Positions 38,268 to 45,368 of a stretch of DNA of 49,766 nt are shown in pieces (position 1 is the first letter of the stretch; every line of letters begins with the position of its first letter). A program made the position numbers and the translations under genes. Source of the stretch: a virus; the IMG/VR virus record IMGVR_UViG_3300038441_000163, positions 1-49,766 of that record, one strand, 5' to 3'. The notes beneath the pieces are model-generated. The model had not been told where the DNA came from and made no database searches. It saw nothing but the letters and a program-made list of their open reading frames with translations.

Positions 38268-39167
38268 ATGACCCGAGTACTATACCCACACGAACGCACA
38301 GCGATTGCCAAGCAGATCAAAGACGCGGTGAACGAATATTGCGCTGTCACATACGACGACGGCCACCGTACGCACCTCGGCGCATCGCTGATCGGACACG
38401 AGTGCAGGCGCTACCTTTGGTACGTCTGGCGTTGGGTCAAGCAGGCTGATTTCATCAACGATAAAGGCGAGAACCATAAAGGCCGTATGCAACGGCTGTT
38501 CAATCGTGGCCATCGTGAAGAGGAACGGTTTATCGAGTGGTTGCGCGGGATCGGGTTCACCATTTGGGACATTGACCCGGAAACCGGCAATCAAATCCGG
38601 GTCAGCGGTGTTGAAAAGCATTACGGCGGTTCACTGGATAGTGTGGGCAAGGCCCCGGCATGGTTGCACCTGCTGGCAGAGGTCGGCCCCTTTCTGGTCG
38701 AATACAAGACACACAATGCCAAGAGCTTCGCTAAGCTCGTCAAGGATGGCGTCAAGGTAACAAAGCCCCAGCATTGGGCGCAAATGTGCACTTACGGCAG
38801 CTACTACAAGTTCAAATATGCCTTATACTGTGCCATCAACAAAGATGATGACGACATTGATTTCCAGATTGTGGAACTCGATTGGGCGTTGGGTATGGAG
38901 AAATACCGGCTTGCGGAAGAGGTCATTCAGGCCGTTCGCCCGCCGCCGCGCCTGTCGGAACTGCCGTCATACTTCAAGTGCAAGACCTGTGACTTTCGCG
39001 GCATATGCCACAAGAGCGAACAGTACGAAAAGAACTGTCGTTCGTGTGCATTCGCGACACCAGTTAAAGACGGTCAATGGTTTTGCGGTGTGAACAACGA
39101 TGTTATCCCGAAAGACTTCATCCCCAAGGGGTGCGGCCAGTGGAAGCCGGTAGGCCGTAATGGTTGA
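38268..39167 (+). CDS. Cas4/AddB-like Fe-S PD-(D/E)xK nuclease
   Basis: A 299-aa protein. Nuclease core: GGSLDS (Asp124), VEYKTH (Glu145, Lys147), QHWAQM (Gln168). Four cysteines fit the Cas4/AddB iron-sulfur staple: Cys46 before the core (LIGHECRRYLW) and Cys238, Cys241, Cys247 after it (CKTCDFRGIC). Further Cys257, 260, 273 and 289 suggest an added zinc site. Probably a single-strand exonuclease that makes ends for Sak4/SSB annealing. Overlaps the helicase gene by 8 bp. Confidence 0.85.
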   Translation: MTRVLYPHERTAIAKQIKDAVNEYCAVTYDDGHRTHLGASLIGHECRRYLWYVWRWVKQADFINDKGENHKGRMQRLFNRGHREEERFIEWLRGIGFTIWDIDPETGNQIRVSGVEKHYGGSLDSVGKAPAWLHLLAEVGPFLVEYKTHNAKSFAKLVKDGVKVTKPQHWAQMCTYGSYYKFKYALYCAINKDDDDIDFQIVELDWALGMEKYRLAEEVIQAVRPPPRLSELPSYFKCKTCDFRGICHKSEQYEKNCRSCAFATPVKDGQWFCGVNNDVIPKDFIPKGCGQWKPVGRNG

Positions 39168-40857
39168 ACGCGAATACCAAACCGCTGCAATCGATAAGAC
39201 GTTCGAATACCTGAACGCGACGACAGGTGACGGTCTTGTGCTAATGCCCACAGGCACTGGCAAGTCACATGTCATCGGCGGCATTATTAAGCGCGCCTTG
39301 ATGCACGGGCCGAACCGTCGCATTCAAATGTTGGTCAACTCGAAAGAGATTATCCAGCAGAACTATGACAAGTTGTTGGAGACTTGGCCGGGTGCGCCGG
39401 TCGGCATCTACTCGGCTGGTCTGAACACCAAACAAGCATACATGCCGGTCACCATGGCCGGGATCAAGTCGGTTAAGTCAAAAGCCCAAATGTTCGGGCA
39501 TACCGATCTTTGTTTGATTGACGAGGCGCACCGCGTTCCGCAGGACGACGAAACCGAATACCGGGCATACATCAACGAGCTACGGGAAATCAACCCATAC
39601 ATGCGCGTCGTCGGCTTCACGGCGACCGGCTGGCGTATGGGTCAGGGCAAGCTTACCGATCCGGGCGGCTTGTTCACTGATACCATTATCGACCAGACGC
39701 AACTACATATCTTCAATCGGTTCTTTGATGAAGGTTATCTAGTGCGGCTAGTGTCGCGCCCTATGCAAACCAAGCTGGACGTTTCCGGCATTGGCATGTC
39801 GGGCGGCGACCTGAATATGGCACAGGTGCAAAAGCGCGTTGATAAAGCCGAGATAACTTGGCAGGCGCTTCAAGAATTGGTCAGCTACGGCATACACCGC
39901 CGCAAGTGGCTGATCTTCGCCAGCGGTGTAGAACATGCCGACCATATCGCGGAAATGCTCAACCGCATGGGCTTCCCGACTACGGTTGTGCATAAGGGTG
40001 TCAAGAAAAAAGACCGTGACCAGCGCATTGCCGAGTTCAAGGCCGGGGGTAAGTGGCGCTGTATCGTCAACAACAACATTCTGACTACCGGCTTTGATGA
40101 CCCCGGTATTGATCTAATCGGCGTGTTGCGCCCGTCAATGTCATCGTCACTGTGGGTACAGATGTTAGGTCGGGGTACGCGCCCGCTCTATGCAAAAGGT
40201 TTCGACCTCTCGACCATTGAGGGACGATTGCTCGCAATTGCCAATAGCTACAAGCAAAACTGTCTGGTGCTCGACTTTGCCCACAATACCAGCAATTTAG
40301 GGCCGATCAACGACCCGGTATTGCCACGGGCGGCAGGAGGTGGCGGCGGTGGTCCGCCTATCAAGATTTGCGAAACGCAACGGCTTAAGCACCGCGATAA
40401 GGGTGTGCAGGGTTGTGGCTGGTATAACCATCCGTCTTATAGGTTCTGCGAGGAATGCAGCGCTGAATTTGACTTTGCGGTCAAGTTCGGTTCCGAGAGT
40501 AGCAACGTTAGTCTCATCAGCGACGGGGAAGACAACTTCGAATGGTTTGATATCCAGTTTGTAGGGTACAGCCGCCAAATCGGCGCGTCAGGTGTCCCAT
40601 ACCTTCGCGTTGACTACTGGTATACGGATAAGAAGAAATGGACGGATTACGTAAACCTTGAACATACGGGGTTCGTTCAGCATAGAGCACACCAATGGTT
40701 TCTAGCCCGGTTTAAACACCCGGAATGGGGACCACCACCAACGGTTGCGGAAGCGCTCAAATACTGCAATAATAAGTACATGCGCGAACCAGTTAAAATA
40801 CGGGTTTGGAAAAACAAGGAACCCTTACCCGAAATCGTCAACTATGAATACGAGTGA
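39160..40857 (+). CDS. SF2 DEAH-box helicase (RadD-like)
   Basis: A 565-aa protein: Walker A MPTGTGKS (residues 29-36), DEAH (121-124), motif III-like GFTATGW, motif IV-like KWLIFASGVEHADHIAEMLN and motif V TTGFDDPGIDLIG. Motif VI is QMLGRGTRP. After about 400 a four-Cys zinc finger (GCGWYNHPSYRFCEECSAEF) and a C-terminal domain follow, an arrangement seen in RadD/phage UvsW-like helicases that act on branched recombination intermediates. Confidence 0.9.
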   Translation: MVEREYQTAAIDKTFEYLNATTGDGLVLMPTGTGKSHVIGGIIKRALMHGPNRRIQMLVNSKEIIQQNYDKLLETWPGAPVGIYSAGLNTKQAYMPVTMAGIKSVKSKAQMFGHTDLCLIDEAHRVPQDDETEYRAYINELREINPYMRVVGFTATGWRMGQGKLTDPGGLFTDTIIDQTQLHIFNRFFDEGYLVRLVSRPMQTKLDVSGIGMSGGDLNMAQVQKRVDKAEITWQALQELVSYGIHRRKWLIFASGVEHADHIAEMLNRMGFPTTVVHKGVKKKDRDQRIAEFKAGGKWRCIVNNNILTTGFDDPGIDLIGVLRPSMSSSLWVQMLGRGTRPLYAKGFDLSTIEGRLLAIANSYKQNCLVLDFAHNTSNLGPINDPVLPRAAGGGGGGPPIKICETQRLKHRDKGVQGCGWYNHPSYRFCEECSAEFDFAVKFGSESSNVSLISDGEDNFEWFDIQFVGYSRQIGASGVPYLRVDYWYTDKKKWTDYVNLEHTGFVQHRAHQWFLARFKHPEWGPPPTVAEALKYCNNKYMREPVKIRVWKNKEPLPEIVNYEYE

Positions 40858-40871
40858 AAAGGAAAACTCAA

Positions 40872-42305
40872 ATGGCACGTAGACCCGGCGCGGGCCGTAA
40901 ATCCGCAAAGAATGAAGCCGCAACAGCTTTGCTTGCGGCGTTGAAGTTCGGTTCCGTTCTCAAGACGGCAACCACTACGTCAATGGTACAGGCGCACTAC
41001 GTGTTCATGAACACGGGCACTGCCATCATGTTCGACGGCGTCGTTGCGGCTGGTCATCCGATCCCGGCTGACATTGCCGGTTATCCCCATGCCAAGTTGT
41101 TGGCGGAAGCGCTCGACAACACCGACAAGACGTTTACCCTGACCGTTCATGATAACGGCAATTTCGAAATCGGGTCAGACAAGTACAGCGCCCTTGTCCC
41201 GGCGTTGGAATACTCGCAGGTAATTCCGACCTTCCCGGATAACCAGCAGGTGCCAATTCGTTCGCCCGATCTATTCTTGGCGGCCATGAATAACGCACTA
41301 AAGGTCACAGTTGAAACCGGCGACGTGGTTCTTTACTCGTCCGTGCGGTTCACGGGCGGCAGCATCATGGGCACCAACGGTGCGGCAATGCTTGAAACCC
41401 GCGTCGAAGACCAGTTGCCGGAAATCATCGTTCCCCGGCAATTCGTGGCGTCAGTGGTCAAAGCGGCAGCAACGCTGAAACCTATTGGCATGGGTCTGTC
41501 AAACGACTGGACGTCATTCACGGTCTGGTTCGAAAACGGCGCGTGGCTGCGTACCAACCTATACGACAACGACACGTGGCCAACCGACGCGTTGGACCTG
41601 TTCTATCAGGCGATCAATGCCAGTCGTCCCGACATGCAACCGCTCGACCCCAAGTTGTGGGCAGCTATAAACGCGGTGTTGCCATTCACCGATACCGATC
41701 AGCGGGTTATAATCCGCCCCGGCATCGTGCGCACGCATCCCGACCGACACCATGGCGCGGCACTTGAAGTCAAGGAATGTACAACCACGTTTGACGTTGA
41801 CGGCAAGCGCTTCGCGGCACTGGCAGAAGTCGCAAAGAACGGCAGCGTTCTGAACGGCTTTGAAGTTCCGCTTATGGTTGTGTTCGGTGACAACTGCCGA
41901 GGCATCGTCGCCGGGCTTCAGCCTCTCCCCGAGCCTGAGACTTCGACCGGACCAACGTCAGGTTGGGGAAGTGGTCAGCCAAGCCCACAGGAGCCCGCTA
42001 GCAAGCCGGGCGGGTCTTGGTCCATTCAGGGTAGTGTTGAGCCGCCCCCGGAAGGCAGCGCCGAGAAGCAAACGGAATGGAAGGGTGGTCCCCAGCCGGG
42101 TAATGGGTACGATCCTGAATTTCTGAGCGCGGCGCTCGACCAGCCGGAAAGCGATTTCCGCGATGACGATAACTTCATTCTGGTCAACCCCGGCGATACC
42201 GGCATTGTGCTCAACAACAGCCAGTTTAAACCGTCAACTTGGGTTGATAACTTGACCGACGAAGACGGCGGGTTTAATACCGACAATAACACTAACGGTT
42301 GGTAA
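40872..42305 (+). CDS. Sliding-clamp-like protein
   Basis: 477 aa from the ATG at 40872 (AAGGA 8 nt upstream); an in-frame GTG at 40854 would add 6 residues. N-terminal ALKFGSVLKTATTTSMVQAH, MFDGVVAAGHPIPADIAGYP and LTVHDNGNFEIGSDKYSALV match phage proteins with the DNA-polymerase-III-beta fold. The core ends near 355 (FEVPLMVVFGDNCRGIVAGL). A disordered Pro/Gly/Ser tail follows, then an acidic C-terminus. Located directly before the polymerase gene, it probably provides processivity. Confidence 0.75.
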   Translation: MARRPGAGRKSAKNEAATALLAALKFGSVLKTATTTSMVQAHYVFMNTGTAIMFDGVVAAGHPIPADIAGYPHAKLLAEALDNTDKTFTLTVHDNGNFEIGSDKYSALVPALEYSQVIPTFPDNQQVPIRSPDLFLAAMNNALKVTVETGDVVLYSSVRFTGGSIMGTNGAAMLETRVEDQLPEIIVPRQFVASVVKAAATLKPIGMGLSNDWTSFTVWFENGAWLRTNLYDNDTWPTDALDLFYQAINASRPDMQPLDPKLWAAINAVLPFTDTDQRVIIRPGIVRTHPDRHHGAALEVKECTTTFDVDGKRFAALAEVAKNGSVLNGFEVPLMVVFGDNCRGIVAGLQPLPEPETSTGPTSGWGSGQPSPQEPASKPGGSWSIQGSVEPPPEGSAEKQTEWKGGPQPGNGYDPEFLSAALDQPESDFRDDDNFILVNPGDTGIVLNNSQFKPSTWVDNLTDEDGGFNTDNNTNGW

Positions 42306-42309
42306 GACT

Positions 42310-44376
42310 ATGGGGCTTTTCGACGGCATAGCAATGGTATCGAAAAAGGAAGCGCATATTAAGGCGCTTCCCCCGATACCGTATACAGGTTGGAAAGCCC
42401 CATCCACGTTTCCCAATCTCTCGGCAGCGGTTAGGCTGTCGTTTGACTGTGAAACGAAAGACCCGGAACTAACGCAGGCGGGCCCCGGTTGGGCGCGAGG
42501 TCGCGGCCATATGGTCGGCTGGTCGCTGTCTGCACAAGATCGCCAAGGCAACATTGGGGAATGGTATTTCCCGATGCGCCATGAGGTCAACCCGGAAGAG
42601 AACCTAGACCCTATCAGGTGCCTACAGTTCGCACAGCACGCCCTAGGCGACAACACGTTGCCGAAGATCGGCGCGAACCTGCTTTACGATATTGGTTGGA
42701 TGGCAGAAGAAGGGGTCAGCGTTCGCGGCCCCTTCCACGATATCCAGTTTGCCGAAGCTATCCTAGACAACAATGCGGAAGGCGTTGCGCTCGATACGCT
42801 GGCAGTCAAATACCTTGGTGAGCACAAGCGCACGGACAAGCTCAAGGAATGGGCCAAGCTCGCGTACGGCACGACTGACAAGACATGGCGCAGGGACATT
42901 TACCGGTGCCCGCCGTCGCTGGTCGGGTTCTATGGTGAAGGTGACGCCAACCAGCCTTTGCGCATCATTCAAAAGCAATGGCAGATTATTGCCAACGACG
43001 ACCTAGGCGAGATTTACGACCTAGAACACGGCATCATTCCGCTGCTGATAGCTATGCGCCGGGGCGGCGTTTACGTTGATGTTGCTGGGGCGCACCGGTT
43101 CCGTGCCGAGCTAGAGAACGACATTACCGAACTATACCACAAGGTTGAACATGAGTTCGGTTATCGACTGGTCAACACGAAGGGCGATGAAAGCAGCGAC
43201 AGCCGCCAGATTGGCAAGCTGTTCGACCATATCGGCATTACCTACCCCCGAACCAAGCCGACCCGGACAGCGCCGAACGGCAACCCGTCCATTCAAAAAG
43301 AATTTCTTGAGGCACTTAAACACCCGGTAGCCGACGCGGTATTAGCTATCCGGGAACACGAAAAGATTAAGGGCACGTTCGTTGAGAGCTACATTCTCGA
43401 CAAGAATGTCAACGGCTACATTTACCCGCTATTCCACCCACTAAAAGGTGAGAGCAACGGAACCATGTTGGGTCGGTTCTCGTCATCCGATCCCAACTTC
43501 CAGAACATTCCGAGCCGTACCGAACTCGGCAAGCGCATCCGCAAACTGGTGCCTAAGCGCCCCGGTCATGCGCTATACCGAAAGAACGACTATTCACAAA
43601 TCCATTACCGCATCTTGGCGCACTACGCGGTTGACGATCCCAACGGCCCATATGGGGGCGCTGAAGCGCTACGGCAGTCTTACATTACCAATCCCGACAT
43701 GGATTATCACCGCAAGGTGTACATGGAAGTCGCACCGCTCATGTCGTGGTCAACGACTGACGAAGAAATAATCGCGGTCAAACGCCGCCCGATTAAGAAC
43801 GTCAACTTTTCATTGCTCTATGGTGTGGGCAAGGAAACAATGGTCTATAAGTATCTCAAGGGAATGAGTGACGCCGAAGTTACGAACTTCTTTGACGCAT
43901 ACTATACCGGCGCACCATACGTTAAGCCCACAATGAAAGCGATTGCTGATGAGGCCGAAATGTTCGGCTACATTCGCACGTTGCGCGGGCGCAAGGTTCG
44001 GTTCAACCTTTGGGAGCAACGCGGCTTCAACAAGGAAAAGCAACCGGCGCTCAAGTACGAAGAGGCGATTAAGCGCTACGGCAGCTTCATTCAACTGGCA
44101 TACCTTTACCGTGCAGTGAACTACAAGTTCCAAGGTTCCGAACCCGATATCATGAAAGCCGGGATGCTGGCTTGCTGGAATAGTGGCGTGTTCGACTATA
44201 CCGGTGTTCCGCAGATTACCGTTCACGACGAACTAGGGTGGAGCCAACGCGACGAGAGCCCCGAAATGAACGAAGCGTTCCGGTTTATACAACATACTAT
44301 GGAAACAACCACAAGAATGCGGGTTCCGATCAAGGTAGATAGCACTACGGGCGATACTTGGGGTGATTGTGCGTAA
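42310..44376 (+). CDS. Family A DNA polymerase with 3'-5' exonuclease
   Basis: A 688-aa protein. Exonuclease: SFDCET (Asp46, Glu48), LLYDIGWM, and YGEGDANQPL. Polymerase: motif A NDYSQIHYRILAHYA (Asp427), motif B RRPIKNVNFSLLYG (Arg492, Lys496, Tyr504), motif C VHDELGW (His639, Asp640, Glu641). In motif A the usual steric-gate Glu is His432 (CAT codon), which could weaken discrimination against ribonucleotides. All catalytic acids are intact, so the enzyme should proofread and polymerise. Confidence 0.93.
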   Translation: MGLFDGIAMVSKKEAHIKALPPIPYTGWKAPSTFPNLSAAVRLSFDCETKDPELTQAGPGWARGRGHMVGWSLSAQDRQGNIGEWYFPMRHEVNPEENLDPIRCLQFAQHALGDNTLPKIGANLLYDIGWMAEEGVSVRGPFHDIQFAEAILDNNAEGVALDTLAVKYLGEHKRTDKLKEWAKLAYGTTDKTWRRDIYRCPPSLVGFYGEGDANQPLRIIQKQWQIIANDDLGEIYDLEHGIIPLLIAMRRGGVYVDVAGAHRFRAELENDITELYHKVEHEFGYRLVNTKGDESSDSRQIGKLFDHIGITYPRTKPTRTAPNGNPSIQKEFLEALKHPVADAVLAIREHEKIKGTFVESYILDKNVNGYIYPLFHPLKGESNGTMLGRFSSSDPNFQNIPSRTELGKRIRKLVPKRPGHALYRKNDYSQIHYRILAHYAVDDPNGPYGGAEALRQSYITNPDMDYHRKVYMEVAPLMSWSTTDEEIIAVKRRPIKNVNFSLLYGVGKETMVYKYLKGMSDAEVTNFFDAYYTGAPYVKPTMKAIADEAEMFGYIRTLRGRKVRFNLWEQRGFNKEKQPALKYEEAIKRYGSFIQLAYLYRAVNYKFQGSEPDIMKAGMLACWNSGVFDYTGVPQITVHDELGWSQRDESPEMNEAFRFIQHTMETTTRMRVPIKVDSTTGDTWGDCA

Positions 44377-44382
44377 TAGGTG

Positions 44383-44411
44383 TTGACGGGAGCAACGAAG
44401 CCGTTTATAAC
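44383..44411 (+). promoter_or_regulatory. Promoter P44.4
   Basis: TTGACG, 17 bp (GGAGCAACGAAGCCGTT), TATAAC; the same -35/-10 pair as P30.6. Drives two small genes before the terminator. Confidence 0.85.
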
Positions 44412-44435
44412 TCTAGTCAACGAAACAGGAGTTAT
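44407..44435 (+). promoter_or_regulatory. RBS-masking inverted repeat at P44.4
   Basis: ATAACTC (44407-44413), overlapping the -10, is the perfect complement of GAGTTAT (44429-44435), which overlaps the AGGAG ribosome-binding site; 15-nt loop. The left arm lies wholly upstream of the expected start of transcription, so only read-through RNA from the polymerase gene can fold. Confidence 0.65.
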
Positions 44436-44440
44436 CGGCT

Positions 44441-44680
44441 ATGACCTACCGCCTCGTTCTCAATGAAATAACTTTCCCCGCAGCTCCTGTCGGCAAGCGT
44501 ACCATTAAAACCAATATTTACGGCAACGTAGTCGGTTATGTCAGTGGTCGTCGCTTTTGGGAATTTGGTGCCGACAGCATCACTGTACAACGCGAGGCGG
44601 ATATGTGGGCCAACAAGGGTTATTCCCTTGAAGCCATCCACAGCGGTGAAGCGTACGAAAAGGAAGGGCTGTTCGACTGA
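44441..44680 (+). CDS. Small unknown early protein
   Basis: 79 aa: MTYRLVLNEITFPAAPVGKR, beta-rich start, then READMWANKGYSLEAIHSGE and an acidic end. It has its own promoter and resembles in style the minus-strand early cassettes, although on the other strand. No family recognised. Confidence 0.7.
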   Translation: MTYRLVLNEITFPAAPVGKRTIKTNIYGNVVGYVSGRRFWEFGADSITVQREADMWANKGYSLEAIHSGEAYEKEGLFD

Positions 44681-44859
44681 TGCACAGAACCAATGGTGAC
44701 TTGCGCTACAACCTGTTGGAAGCGGCACACAAACGCCGCACCCAATTGCGGTATGATTGGACTGACGATCTAATTGACATAGACGAGTGGTTTGACCGCA
44801 AACAGCGGCTAGAACGCTGGGTCAATTACCGGCTAGCCAAACTTACACGGCAGGCATAG
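44680..44859 (+). CDS. Small unknown protein (59 aa)
   Basis: Starts at the TGATG overlap with the previous stop. MHRTNGDLRYNLLEAAHKRR, then WTDDLIDIDEWFDRKQRLER and a basic end. Helical and charged. The stop immediately precedes the shared terminator. Confidence 0.68.
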   Translation: MHRTNGDLRYNLLEAAHKRRTQLRYDWTDDLIDIDEWFDRKQRLERWVNYRLAKLTRQA

Positions 44860-44891
44860 AAAAACCCCCGGCGCGGCCCTGCCGGGGGTTT
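44860..44891. terminator. Bidirectional terminator where the two operons converge
   Basis: AAAAA-CCCCCGGC, 8-nt loop, GCCGGGGG-TTT. The perfect 8-bp G+C stem has a U-tract on the minus strand (TTTTTCT) and a short one on the plus strand (TTTCC). It closes the replication operon and the leftward late operon. Confidence 0.9.
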
Positions 44892-44942
44892 CCTTGCTGT
44901 CCCCGAGGGGTTGCCCACACTAGGCGAGCGCCCGGCCCGGGG

Positions 44943-45368
44943 TCAAGCGAACTCGGCAGAGAAATAGGAGTTGTTGCCTGACAAGACCGATGTAGGTGAC
45001 CCGAGGCCGGTAACGTTGCACCTGACCGTGAAATCATCGCCGGGGCTACAGGGTTGCCACGGTGCCGAGGTGAAAGCCACATTGTTGGAATAGCCTGCCG
45101 AGTTGTTGCGGCGCACGTCGGTGCCGCAAATAGTTTCCGCACCGTTCTTGTAGATGCTAGGAAGGAGCGTACCAGTTGTGCCGCTATCCGGCACGCGTAC
45201 CGCCGCTTCAAGCCTGACCATAGTCACACCAGACGGTGCGATGATATGGCCGGGGGAACCTGCGCTAAAGGCTCCCGCCGTATCAATAACCTCATTGTCA
45301 AAGGCAACAGGATTGACCGGGAATGTAAGCCCGGTCAGGTTAGCTGAAAGATTGATCGTTGTTTTCAT
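44943..45368 (-). CDS. Short receptor-binding/fibre protein, paralogue of the J-like C-terminus
   Basis: 141 aa from the ATG at 45368 (ATGA overlap with the J-like stop). The whole protein aligns with the last ~150 residues of the J-like protein: IIAPSGVTMVRLEAAV versus VIVPAGVTFIDIEASV, and DVRRNNSAGYSNNVAFTS versus TNTTRNNSSGGFTSNMLT. C1q/fibre-type beta fold. Likely a tail-tip adhesin that arose by duplication and varies independently. Confidence 0.8.
   Translation of the reverse strand: MKTTINLSANLTGLTFPVNPVAFDNEVIDTAGAFSAGSPGHIIAPSGVTMVRLEAAVRVPDSGTTGTLLPSIYKNGAETICGTDVRRNNSAGYSNNVAFTSAPWQPCSPGDDFTVRCNVTGLGSPTSVLSGNNSYFSAEFA

Noticed and set aside
37472-38449. Long open frames in other phases of the Gly/Asn tail (also 37531-38217, minus)
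   Set aside because: Produced by the simple codon repeats; products are Thr/Arg or Val/Ala monotony without start signals.
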